This document shows positions 21,473 to 32,300 of a DNA stretch of 64,000 nt, one piece after another. Location of the stretch: positions 7,753,324 through 7,817,323 of the forward strand of contig JARUPZ010000024.1 of the NCBI GenBank assembly GCA_031213475.1. Direction: 5' to 3'. This stretch comes from Nereocystis luetkeana. Its lineage: Eukaryota > Sar > Phaeophyceae > Laminariales > Laminariaceae. The position numbers were made by a program, and so were the translations under genes. The notes beneath the pieces are model-generated. The model was given only the letters and a program-made list of their open reading frames with translations. It was not told the origin of the DNA and searched no databases. Position 1 is the first letter of the stretch; every line of letters starts with the position of its first letter.

Positions 21473-22235
21473 CTAGTCGACGTGGTGCCTTGCTACCCTG
21501 TCTGCCATCTCCTTCCTACTTTCGCCTACCGCCGTTTCCCTTCCACCCCTCCTGTTCCCCCCCCTCTCCGCATTCCCTTGGTCGGGCTTTCTGCCACTTC
21601 TCTTGTTGCCCCCTCCCCCCCCGTTCCCTTGGGCACCATCCACGGCGGATGCGCGGCGCTGCCTACTCATCTCAGCCTCAGCCTCGTGCCACCTCACCAT
21701 GAACCGTTCGGCTGCTTCAAGGATTCCCCGGTACCACTTCCCCGCCTTTTTGGCTGCAGTGGACCACAACGCGGTCTCAACTCCAAGAACCAAGGGGGCA
21801 ACTTCCGTTGACCCTTCGGTGGCTCGGAACTCCCTAAGGTCTTCGAGTATGCATCTATGCCAAGTCTTACACTGTCCGCCTGGTCTCGGGTTCTCCCCAC
21901 CAGTTATCGTCCCGAACATTACCCGACTGGGTAATCGCTCCTTGCTTTGCCGTGCCACGCCCCCCGCAAAGAAGAGCCGCCGTTTACGAATGGTCGTTTC
22001 GATGCTCTCGCAACGTGTCATATTGAGGGCCTTCGCGTACGAGAGGGTGGCATGGTCAGTACGAAGTCGGCGCTGGAAGCCAATGACTCGCAAGAGGACT
22101 TGGTGGTGAGCCGTTCGAAGCTTGGCAAAATGTTCCGCTCTGAGGGTCCACGTCACACACCCGTACAGCAGGGTCTCATTCACCTCGGCCTTCAGCATTC
22201 GGACTTTAAGGCTAAGGGGGGCGGTCAGTCAACAG
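21473..22235 (-). mobile_element. LINE fragment B, C-terminal part only
   Basis: The open frame (22198-21473, 241 aa) matches the last third of fragment A ([38 protein letters not shown]) at moderate identity, so it is a separate, older insertion. Homology stops at about 22235 inside the reverse transcriptase domain. It ends in a Gly/Arg-rich tail. A stretch at 21120-21210 resembles its 3' end and may be a further remnant. Confidence 0.85.
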
Positions 22236-22302
22236 GAACAGTTCTACATTATTTCCATGCATGTTTTGTAACCAAAAACACTTGTGTAGTTCTAAAAGGG
22301 TC

Positions 22303-22610
22303 TATTGTTGTTGTTGTTGTTCTCACATTAACTCACAATTCAATGCAGTCCGTGGTCGCAGGACAGGCTCCAATAACTCTGGAGTGGAAGAAATACCTCA
22401 AGTGAAAACAGAGGCAAAAAAAAAAAACAAGCATACGCACTCCACCACTGCGGACACCAGGGAAGCAAAAAGGAGACTATTAATAGCAGACAAAAACCTA
22501 AAAAAAACGATAAAGCTAGGCAAAAAAAAAAAAAAAAAAAAAAAACAGACGCAGATAGCAAAACGCAAAAAAAAGGCAAAACGGACCATACTAACAAAGA
22601 CACAAAGAGG
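22303..22610 (+). repeat. A-rich dispersed repeat RB, copy 1
   Basis: TTGTTG run, CTCACATTAACTCACA, then CTCCAATAACTCTGGAG (a small hairpin), followed by an A-rich tail with TATTAATA. Nearly the same sequence is at 61390-61695. Shorter pieces with the hairpin are at about 14448, 51838 and 53585. Confidence 0.75.
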
Positions 22611-22779
22611 TACAAACGGGAATGAAAGAAAAATGAAAAAAAAGAAGGGACAAAAAAGCGATAATCACGGGCGGGGGGGAAATAAAATACGAAAGGCAGG
22701 CACTGGAGCATACAGACACGCAAAGTTGCCCAGATAGCACCATGCTAGTTACTTGGGACCCAAAGAAGGGAGTGCATCA

Positions 22780-24934
22780 TCACGATGATGGCCATAACCA
22801 GGCTTCAGTCTGTTGGGCAGACCGCCTCCCCTCCCCCCCCCCGCCATTCCCCCTCGTCCCCCTTTCGCCCCCCCCCTCTCCCCTGCCATTCTGCACACTC
22901 GCGTTGGCGTCAACGGCTGTGGTCGTTGTTGCAGCTATTCTATGCCGTTCTGCCGATGCCTCCTTCTCATCTGTATGCCATTTCCGCATGAAGGCCTCCG
23001 CCCCTTCCTCGACCCGTCGGAACCATCTGCCGGCTTTCTGTGCTGCCTCGCGCCACCCTTCGAGCTTGATGCCGAACTCCTTGAGGTCCTCCTCAAGGTA
23101 CCTCATCCAGTCCCACTCCTGTCCTCCGGAGTAACCCTTACCCCCAACCATCTCCCCAAACATCACCCTATTCGGCAAACGCTCCTCTCCCATGCGTGTC
23201 ACAAAGCCCGCAAACAAGAGCCTACGTCTGTGTACCGTCGTCTCAACGCTTCCAGATTTTGTCCTGAGAAGCGCGCTAGCATAGGATAGAATGTGGTCTT
23301 CGCGCTTTCGTTTTCGCCACCCGATGCATCGGAGGAGCATCTTGTGGTGGACCTCCCGTAGCCTACCGTAATCAGTCTTGCTCGGGCTCCAAGTAACGCA
23401 ACCGTAGAGCAACGTTTCGATCACCTCGGCTCTCAGCATTCGCACCTTCAGGCGTAGGCGCACACCCGGGCGGTCATAAATTTCCATCTTATACCGTCCG
23501 AAGCATGCCCATGCCCTCTGGAGTCGACGCGTTACCTCGACACTTCTGCCCGTCCAATCTGCGCTGATAGCCCCGCCCAGATACACAAACTCGGTCGTTT
23601 GTTTGTACACTGGGCCGGCGGCGGTGACGGTGAACGGCACGTTCCCCCCATCTTTCGTTTGCAGACACATTATCTCCGTCTTGGCCTCCGAGACCGTCAG
23701 GCCGAAAGCGGCACATGCAGACACGATCACCGTCATCATCCTCTCCAGGCCGTTAGGTGATCTCGATACTATGCCTGCATCGTCAGCATAGAGCATAGCC
23801 CACAGTGTCTGGGCCTCTTCATCATTCCCCTGTCCGTCGGCGTGCCCGACCCGTGCCTTCCCCCTCTTCTTTTTCTTCTTCTCCTGCTTTTGTTGGAGTT
23901 GCACCAAGCTGTCCGTGATGGCTTTATCAGCAGCGAAACGTTTCTCCGCCACACGCAGCACCGCTGTAAAAAACTTGTTGAACAACAATGGCGCGAGCAC
24001 ACACCCTTGCCGTAGGCCCTGTTTCACGTCGAACATATGTGAGCACTCGCCGTCATCCAGCCGCACGCATGCTCGCATGCCGTCGTGGAATTGGCGGATA
24101 ACGGTGAGCATTCTAGGTGGCACCCCAAAAGCGAGCCAAGACAGCCCACAGGAGGGTTCGGTCGACGGAGTCATAGGCTTTGGTGAGGTCGACAAAGCAC
24201 ATGAACAGCGGAGTGTCCTTCTTCCTTGCCAATTCCTGCGAGCGTCGCACCACGAACATCATGTCGACCGTCGATCGTTCGGGCCTAAAGCCACACTGCT
24301 CCTCCGGCAGGATGCCTTCCCGTTCGCAATAGTCGCTGAGTCGGCGCGCGATGACTTTGAGGAGTACTTTGCCGGCATGCGCGACAAGGGAAATGCCACG
24401 ATAGTTACCACACTCCGTCCTGTCTTTCTTCTTGTGCAGCACCTTAATCGTTGCATCCTTCCATTGCTGCGGCACGACCCCTCCCCTCCACACAGCGACG
24501 ATAATCTCGTAGAAGCTTCCCAAGGTGTCCGAGTCTCCCTCGTCGGCCAGGACCTTCAGAAGTTCAGCTGGGAGACCATCAGGCCCAACCGCCTTGCGGT
24601 TCGCCATCGCCCTGATCGCGTCTTCCACCTCGTATCTAGACGGGACGTCGTCCAGCGGACTGCACGAGGGCCAGACCTTGAGCTCATCGACGATAGTCGG
24701 GTCGAGGGTCGATGACTTGGTGTTTAGCAGCTTATGGAACCACCTTACCCATCGTTCCCGGATGAGGCCTATGTCTCGTAGTAATCTACCTTCCTCGTCC
24801 CTGATGTACTGCGAATGGAAAGTCCTCTTTCCTTCCACATTCATCCCCTTAAGGTGCTTGTAGAACCCAAACTGATCGCCTTCTTGGATACGCCTTTCGA
24901 GTTGACGGACGTATTCCTCGAAGAACTTCTGCAC
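22780..24934 (-). mobile_element. Non-LTR retrotransposon (LINE) fragment A, reverse transcriptase, frameshifted
   Basis: Two overlapping frames encode one reverse transcriptase. The upstream part (24934-24113) shows [35 protein letters not shown] and [13 protein letters not shown]. The downstream part (24195-22780) shows [15 protein letters not shown], the catalytic YADD, then [10 protein letters not shown] and the helical C-terminal domain usual in such elements. The frame changes at a TTTTGGGG run near 24123-24130, consistent with a one-base indel. No apurinic endonuclease domain precedes it, so the copy is 5'-truncated. It is intergenic and probably inactive. Confidence 0.9.
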
Positions 24935-25164
24935 TCCGTCCGTCCTATTATAACCTGGTAGCTATTAATACTGAACAGGGCTATACCTGGTATTGTAAAG
25001 CGGTATTATTCAGATATTTTATAACGTCGTATGTGATCATATTTCAACATACTACGCGTATGATATACTAACTGTAGTACCGCAGGTATGCTTTTCAATT
25101 CCTTGGCACTCCCCTGCGCGCGTCCCGGAGGGGAACCTTGTATATACGTATGGAAATGTATCTA

Positions 25165-25450
25165 GAATAGGGCTGGGCACTGGCAAAGCAGTATATACTG
25201 GGAGTAGCAATCTACTGATTGCCTAGGCCAGCAAACGCGCTGGTAGATTCTGTCATACATACGCCCAAGAAACACGCCATCATATAGTTCGGAAACCCAC
25301 TGAATGCGTTTCGGGAGGAGAGGGTAGCGAGGAGAGAGGAGAGACAGCGACAGTATACTGCTGCAATCCGGGATACAATACTCGTACTGATTGATTTTGA
25401 CGACAGCAATCGCCACTGACTGAATCAGCCAGTGCCAGCCCTGTATCTCG
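25165..25450. mobile_element. hAT-like non-autonomous element, copy 1
   Basis: The ends TAGGGCTGGGCACTGGC and GCCAGTGCCAGCCCTG are inverted repeats of the hAT type (YAGGGCTGG). ATCTAGAA and ATCTCGAA beside them could be an 8-bp target duplication with one mismatch. A second copy at 45790-46066 shares the interior (GCGTTTCGGGAGGAGAG). Confidence 0.65.
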
Positions 25451-25810
25451 AAATTCTAATACCATGGTATGATTAATTAAAAGTGTATCGTCTCGCCAAT
25501 TTCCCACCGGAAGCAACTTACGACGTACCAAAGCTGTACCAACCTGTCCGAAAATGTAAGGAGGTTTTGGTATTAATTTGTGTATCAAAACGCTCCTTTT
25601 TACCTGGTACCAATCTGCAATGTGTGACAGCTACGAGTAGCCCAGAGCGACGAAGCAAACTTTGCGCACACAAACTACTTGGAATTAGACTAGCATAGAT
25701 TTTGCAGAAGGAAAAAGTAGGCGAGACAGCAGTGCGGGCTAAATACAGAGGCCACGCTGGAGAGACGCGGAAGGAGACGAGTCGCGATTTGAACACCCAC
25801 AGACCCGTAC

Positions 25811-26134
25811 CTTGACTAAAAGGGGCTGCTTGCACGGGTTCTCCTCCTGCTGCAACGCCGCTCCGCACTCCCCCCTCTCGCCGCCAACACCCGTCTTCAT
25901 CGCCATCTTGTCAAATAGCCCTGACACGAAACGCTCCACTATTCTTGCCGGCGACGCCGCGCTTCTCCCCACCGACTGCTGTGCCAACGATGTGCTGCTG
26001 TTGTCGGGAAATTCGATCCCATGTGTATTGTTCAGGTCGCCGAACCCGGGCATGCTCGTCCTCTCGTCTGCCGCGCTGGAGGTTGTGCAGCAAAAAAAAA
26101 CTGGCAGAAAATATAGCTGAAACAGGCTCGGCAT
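25811..26134 (-). CDS. Possible first exon of a divergent gene for a secreted protein (108 aa visible)
   Basis: An open frame starts with ATG at 26134 and reaches a plausible donor, AAG|GTACGG, at 25811. The first 21 residues look like a signal peptide (hydrophobic LFQLYFLPVFFCC, then TSSA|ADER), followed by a polar, GC3-rich stretch with an amphipathic segment ARIVERFVSGLFDKM. No family is recognised and no downstream exon was found before the hAT-like element and LINE at 25.4-22.8 kb, so the gene may be disrupted or its exons may lie further away. The opposite strand is also open over 25812-26120. A poly-T plus CCTCCAG at about 26072 could instead make this an internal exon starting there. 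Confidence 0.35.
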
Positions 26135-26319
26135 AATTCCCGTTTCATAGAGCCATCCATGGTATTGGAAAACCTCGCAAATATGTAACAGTCCCGCCGC
26201 GTTGAAGGTAGGTGCTCGTACGTGCTATTTACGTGTCGCGCACTTCTGCGGCTTGCTGCGTGTGGTACACGTACAGCGTAGAGACCGCTTTGCCTCACTC
26301 GGTAAGAGTAACTCAAGGG
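26135..26319. promoter_or_regulatory. Putative short bidirectional promoter region
   Basis: This 185-bp gap separates the start codon of the beta-hydroxylase gene (plus) from the start of the possible secreted-protein exon (minus). No TATA box or recognisable element is evident. The call rests only on the divergent arrangement and depends on the minus-strand exon being real. Confidence 0.25.
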
Positions 26320-29300
26320 ATGGCGTCGAAGCGACGACCTCGTTCATTCGCGGCGATCGCGTTGACGGTACTGAGTTCCTTGGAGCGATTAAACGCTTTC
26401 ATCGTGCCTGCGCGACCAGCAGGAGTATCAACAGCAGCGGCTAACTCGCAACGACGACAGCAGCAGCAGCAGCAGCAGCAGTCGTGCTATGCTTCCGTTG
26501 ACAAAGTACCGGGAGGGGCGGTAGGGGGTAGGCTTGCGCGTCGGGATTGGCGAGGATGCTCAGCGCGAGTTTCGCGGCATGTGCTGCATTTGGAACCGTG
26601 AGTGGTGTAAGGTGAAACTACGTAGCCGGTTGGCGTTGACGATGACGTATCGATACATGTAGCAAGTATGGCGAAAGTGCTGAGTACGGCGGACAAAGCA
26701 GTACTTTAGGTAATATTAATAGTTACACTTTTCAGTATGCCACGTTCATATGCATGTCTACTACCTGGTGCTACTTTTAATACTGGCTGTCTACACCCTG
26801 AGCAGTTGCAAGTAACCTGAAACCTCGTACTCGTACTGGTATGTGGTACCGGGTACTGAGTGTTTTTTTTTGTTTTTTTTTGTCTCATCCCATTCATTAT
26901 CTTCGCACATCTTCTTCTCTCTCTCCTTCCAACTCGTAACTCAGATCCGGGGTCGCATAGCAGGCTCTTCTCCCCCCTTCCCGCTACGGTACGTGCCTTC
27001 AATTTTCAATTTTTATCGCGAGAAGATTTCAGCCTTTTCTTCCCTCGTCGACTCGCATCGAATTGTGCCTACCCACGCTGCAAGGCGCTCTCAACAATTG
27101 AATCCTTTTTTATTTTTTCAAATAAAGTCAAAGTCCGACCCACCTGGGGCTCGAACCCAGGACTCAAAGAAGTAGAATTCGAGGTTAACCACTTGAACCA
27201 CCGGGGCGAGTGTACAGGCTACCAAGTACCAGCTTTGTACAAGTTACAAGTTGTAGCCGTTATCGTAACTGATTCCAAGTAGTGAATAACGGCGTCCCCG
27301 GTGGCTTGGTAGGCGGTCCACGTGCCAACACGTACTCGTAGATCCATTTCGTGGGTGTTGGTCTCACCGAGTGCAAAGGTACCCTACGAGACTTTTCCTT
27401 TCACAAAAATTGACTATTAATATTAATAGCGGGAAGCGCGAAGAGCGTGAGTTACGTATTTATAGCAAGATCGATGAAGAGCAACGGGCAGCGGGAATGC
27501 TGAACCCTGTGCGCGATAAAAATGAAGGCACGTACCGGGAGGAGGACGCGGGACAAAACTTGTGACCACGGACCAGGGCTTAGCCAGAAGATCGCTCAGG
27601 GTAAGCACCTCCTGCTGAGTAAAAGGGATGATTGTGACAAAGAAATTAATGACAATCGTAATAGCGCCAGGTAACTAACGTATGAACGAGTTCCTGCCTC
27701 TTGATCGTTCGGTTCGTGCGGTCGGCAACCGGCATCTATCCGGTAGTCTGGTGGTGCCGGGTGGTGCTCACGCTGAAACACCTTCAGCACAGGAGACCCC
27801 TCAGATATGACGAGTTCACAGCTGGGCCCTGGTAGCTTCAGCCGGTACGGTATACTCGCATACTGGCCGTGCCAGATGCCTGTACACTGGACCCAGAAAG
27901 TCCATTGTTTCGGCAAAGCCGAAACCCCCGCCGCCCCCCGGCTGGTGAAGGGGACGCGCTGAAGGTGACCCACCGGAGGCTCGTTTTTTTTTTTCGAGAG
28001 GTGATTTCGCCATTAATAGGTACGAAGAGCTGAAGAGTACGTTGATTTTAGGCCATGTTTCAACGGCTGTGTATGAATTCATTGGGTGGAGTTGGTTGAC
28101 TATGTATGGGCGAATGATCTAAAGGGAACCAAGGGCCGAGTGCTTTGATGGCACAGGAGGGATCGACAGAGCTCAAGCCATGAGGAGTATAGGCGGCTTC
28201 GTCCGTCGTGCTCCCAAGTCTCCCTCCCTCTCTCTTCTGTTGCGCGTGCCCTGTCTCAGCGCCGCGCAGTTTGATCGACTCCCCCTGTAGTATGAGGAGT
28301 TACTATGTGAGACGTACGTAAATACCTGGTATCCAATACTCTGGCGACCCTGGCAGCTCCCTCGGCCAGTACAGCAGTAGTACCCACAATTCATAGTGGA
28401 ATAATGCCCGGCCCTAGCAAACTGGGGCATACACACGAACGTAAACGGTACTGCCAACTCCCAACGCCGTCTGCTTTCGCAATGACCGTGTTTTTGTTTT
28501 GTCTTCCCGTATGGACACAACAACCCTCTTGTGCCCCAAGAGAGGACCGCGACCAGGCGTTCGAACTGCTGGAGGCGTACATCGAGCGAGAGAGCGACTC
28601 GAGCGGGCGAGAGGACTACGATCGCATCAGAGGGCTGGTGCCGCACATGCGCAAGCGTCTATGGCAGGCACCCTCCAGGGAGCAGGTATCGCGCGTATGA
28701 CAGCCGGGGACCACGTACATCACAGCAGGCACTTCCTCTTCTTTTCAATTCTTGTTTTTTCCATCTCATTTTATTCTCTTCGCCCTCTCTTTCGCAGTTC
28801 AGATCCCTAGAGGGCAACATAATTTCACGGATTCAACTCTCACCGAGTGCATGCTCGTAAGGACGTTTTCTTGCATAAGAAATGATCGGCGGAAAGCGCG
28901 GAAGCGTGAGTTAGCTATAAAAGAAGGGGGGGGAAAGCCACGCTTCCCCTCTGAGACCCCTGTACCCTTCAGGACTGCAGTCCCATTGTGGGGACAAACC
29001 ACTCAAGTTCTGAGTAAATTGTCCCGTAACCGGGACTTCAGTCCTACTGTAAACGGCAATATAGAACTTGTTTGGACTATAATGTAAGTATCAAACGAAG
29101 CTTATATTCCACAACGAACTTGAAACTGTCATTTTTCCCTTGGCGGCGGCGAAAAGCGCGCAGCAGTGCGAGGGGTCAGGCATGCTGTAGGTGTGGGGAT
29201 CAAAGTCATACTTTCGCACACCGCATACCAGGTAAAGATGATCATACACCAATCCGTATTTTCCCCGGCTGGTGCTTGCTGTCGGTGCATGACATCGTCT

Positions 29301-32300
29301 TTTTTATATACCAGGTATACCGTTATTTTTGTAATCGCCGCTGGACCCTCTTGCGACTGCAGAGGGGAAAAACTCGGCGAATTATAAATGTGCGATTATT
29401 ACCGCATCGATGGAACGAGGCAGCTCAGGCTATGAAAGATACAATCCAAGGAGTTGAGTGACACGCGCGCAGCTTTATTATGCGAATGCTGCTAGCGGTG
29501 CCAATGATACTACTGCTGTACTACAACGGTGTTTGCGAAGATTTTTTGGTTGGAATCGATTTTTGGTTGGGTTTCTTGTTGTCTCTTTCCTATACTACTG
29601 CAGAATTACCCCAACATATGGAATTTTTCCAAGAGTTAACCCAACCCAAGAGTGACTAGGTTTATAGTGGCCTTTTGGCCACATTTTGCCACAACCTTAG
29701 GAAGACCCTGAAGTTTCGCGGGTTGGGGTGATTTGTATGGAGGAACCAGACCGCAAGAAACCCAACAGAGATCAGTTTCAACCAAGTTCTTCGCGAACAC
29801 CCTATTTATGCTCCTTTTACTTATTGGGCACTGACGCTGGACGGTTAGTTGAGACAGAAAGCATCTCTCGATTGTTTTGCTATTACGGGGGACCATATCG
29901 AGTAGGACATACGGTACACCCAAAAACCGATATACTTCACTATTTTTACTATTACGGGGGACCATAGTTAACAGGACCTATGGTACACATAAAAACCTAT
30001 ATGTTTAACCATTTTTACTAACAATATTTGGTATACTGTTAACTATGGCCCCCCGTAATAACGGCATTTGGTCCTATTTACTGTGGTCCCTCGCAATAAG
30101 TGCTTTCTGGATCCCATGTGGGCCAAGTCCCGCAAGGGTTACCCAATGTAGCGCTCGAGGATTTTGAGGTCGTCGTTTTGCCCTCGACTTCGGTGAAAAC
30201 ACGCAGGACGAAACGACGGAGGAGCTGGGCATGGACGACTTCCAGTTTGCCACCAAGGAATACATGCCTGGATTGGCCTCCCATCCATGGTAAGCGCCAC
30301 TGCTATTGTTGCGCTGTGCTTGCTTTGCTGCCTTCATCGTAGCGGGGCTATTGCGTACGCCCACTTTGAGTGTCTCAAGTTCGTAACTGGTACGGTAAGT
30401 AAGTGACTACTCCTATTGCGGGGGACCATACATAGTAAACAGGACCTACGGTACACACAAAAACCGTATATTTTCCTATTTTTACTGACAACTCCTGGTC
30501 CTATTTACTTTGGTCCCCCGTAATAGGGGCCGTTACTGTCGGTTTGCTTTTTTCCAGAATTTCCAAATTTTTGGAAAAATTGGAGATTTGTAATAAAATA
30601 CGGAGGCGGTCTGCTGTCACGATTTGTGAAATTTAACACAAAGGCGAAAGATTGGGAAAGAGGAATTTCACATTTTTACAAACGAAAATGAGAGATAATC
30701 TGGAACACTTCAAAGAAAATACGCGAAAACAAATCGTGGAAATTCCGAAAATTCCTTAAAAAAAGCTCTCCGATCACAACCGCCCAAAGGGACCCTACTA
30801 CTATAGTGCGTTCGGGGCTGGAGGCCACTTGCATACCGACGTCCCTGATCAGAGTTGGTACCGGTCCCTTCCAATCAGAGCTGTTTACGGGCCACGACCC
30901 CACCCAACCCGCGGGTCGGGTCAGGAAGCTTTTAAAACCTCACGTGTCGACTCGGGTCGGATTGGGTCGGCTCGGCGCAGGAGGTTTTCAAACTCTCACG
31001 GGACGGGTCCGGTCACCCTTACCCGACCCGACCCAGCCTGGCCCGCGAGATTTGATCCGACCCGCGAACAGCCCTCCTTATAATCAGTACGTAGTGGGCT
31101 AAAACGGGGCGCAGAAATTTGAGGCCCCTTCTGTACCGTTTTCCCTTATCGCGGGGTCCTTTGACCCCTTTGAGGCAAACTGCAGTTCCATTTTTGGGAC
31201 AACCTACTTCAGAGTTTGAGTGGTTTGCATTCCCAAAAAGGGGGTTGCAGTCTTAAAAGGGGTAAATGAGGCTACGTGCCTACTCGGAAAGCAATCTAGA
31301 ATAACGCGGGGCAGTTGACGCCAGCTATCTACCAATCATGCCGCTGCATTGACGCGAGCCACGTCCGCTATGTACCAAATCGCTGTATTCACGCGAAATG
31401 CGAAATCACGCCGCGCACAAACAAGAAGGCAGACACAGCTCGCAGCTCGCACACCCGCAGTCACGAGACGATTGACCTTCGACCTCAACACATAATCAAC
31501 CCAGCGGTCAACGTGCTTCGTACCAGGCAAGGCCAATGAGTATACGTGATGGCCTCGAAGTTATCATTGGCATCCGTGGTCTAGGGGGCGAGAGGTTGGC
31601 CGCCGCGTCCTACGCTCTCCGTCCAAGCATTCGAAACATTATGTTTTGTGCCAACGGAGAGAAGTGGAGAAAGTAAGGCATCTATTTCCTACACACCAGC
31701 TGCCACGTATGTTTTTAGTAGACGCCTGGCCCACCCACGCCACATATCACCGACCGAGGTTTGAGCACTGTGACACTAGCGTGGGCCGGAGCCCCTAACT
31801 ATTACGGGGGACCATAGTTAATAGGACCTGTGGTGTACATAAAAACCTGTACATTTAACCGTTTCTAGTAACAATATTTGGTCCTATTAACTATGGTCCC
31901 CCGTAATAATAGCGCGCTTCGTTCAGAGATCGTGACGCCGTCGTTGGTTTTGTCGATCGATGTCCAACCTCAATCATGGTTTATTTCTTGCCAACGAAGA
32001 GGGGTTGAGTTTTGTTTTTCGTCGTCTGTTTCTGAAGAGCAGTGCCGAGATATGTTTTATGAGACGCCTGGCTGGCCCACGCCCCATATCACCGATCGAA
32101 GGGTGAGCACTCGTGACACTATTAGGATGGGTCGGAGATCCTAACCGGTGCGTCCTGTTCAGATTTTGTATGGGGGGGGTCGTTGGTTTTGTCGTTCGAT
32201 GTCTGCCGAGGATTCTCGTAAAAGTCGTCTCCATTCTCCAGAGCCTGCCAGAACAGCGGTTTCATACACGTTGCGCGGCGCGCAATGAAATTCCGAAAAA

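Larger units (their letters stand above)
15593..25810. other. Intergenic region with no resolved gene
   Basis: It separates the kinase start from the divergent pair at 25.8-26.3 kb. It holds M1 copies 4-6, the Harbinger-like element, M2 copies 2-5, RA, RB, the LINE fragments and a hAT-like element. If the exon at 25811-26134 is real, its remaining exons should be here on the minus strand, but none was found. Confidence 0.6.

Noticed and set aside
27138..27212. tRNA gene on the minus strand
   Set aside because: The T arm is perfect, but the acceptor stem does not pair and the sequence continues as a repeat found again at 62355-62692, so it is a SINE head.
30169..30206. Upstream acceptor for beta-hydroxylase exon 3 (TTTTGAG at 30168)
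   Set aside because: Its phase does not fit exon 2, whereas CACGCAG at 30206 joins in phase 0.
31549..31660. tRNA-like stretch with TGGTCTAGGGGG and a CATTCGAAAC block
   Set aside because: No consistent cloverleaf could be drawn; it may be another decayed SINE head.
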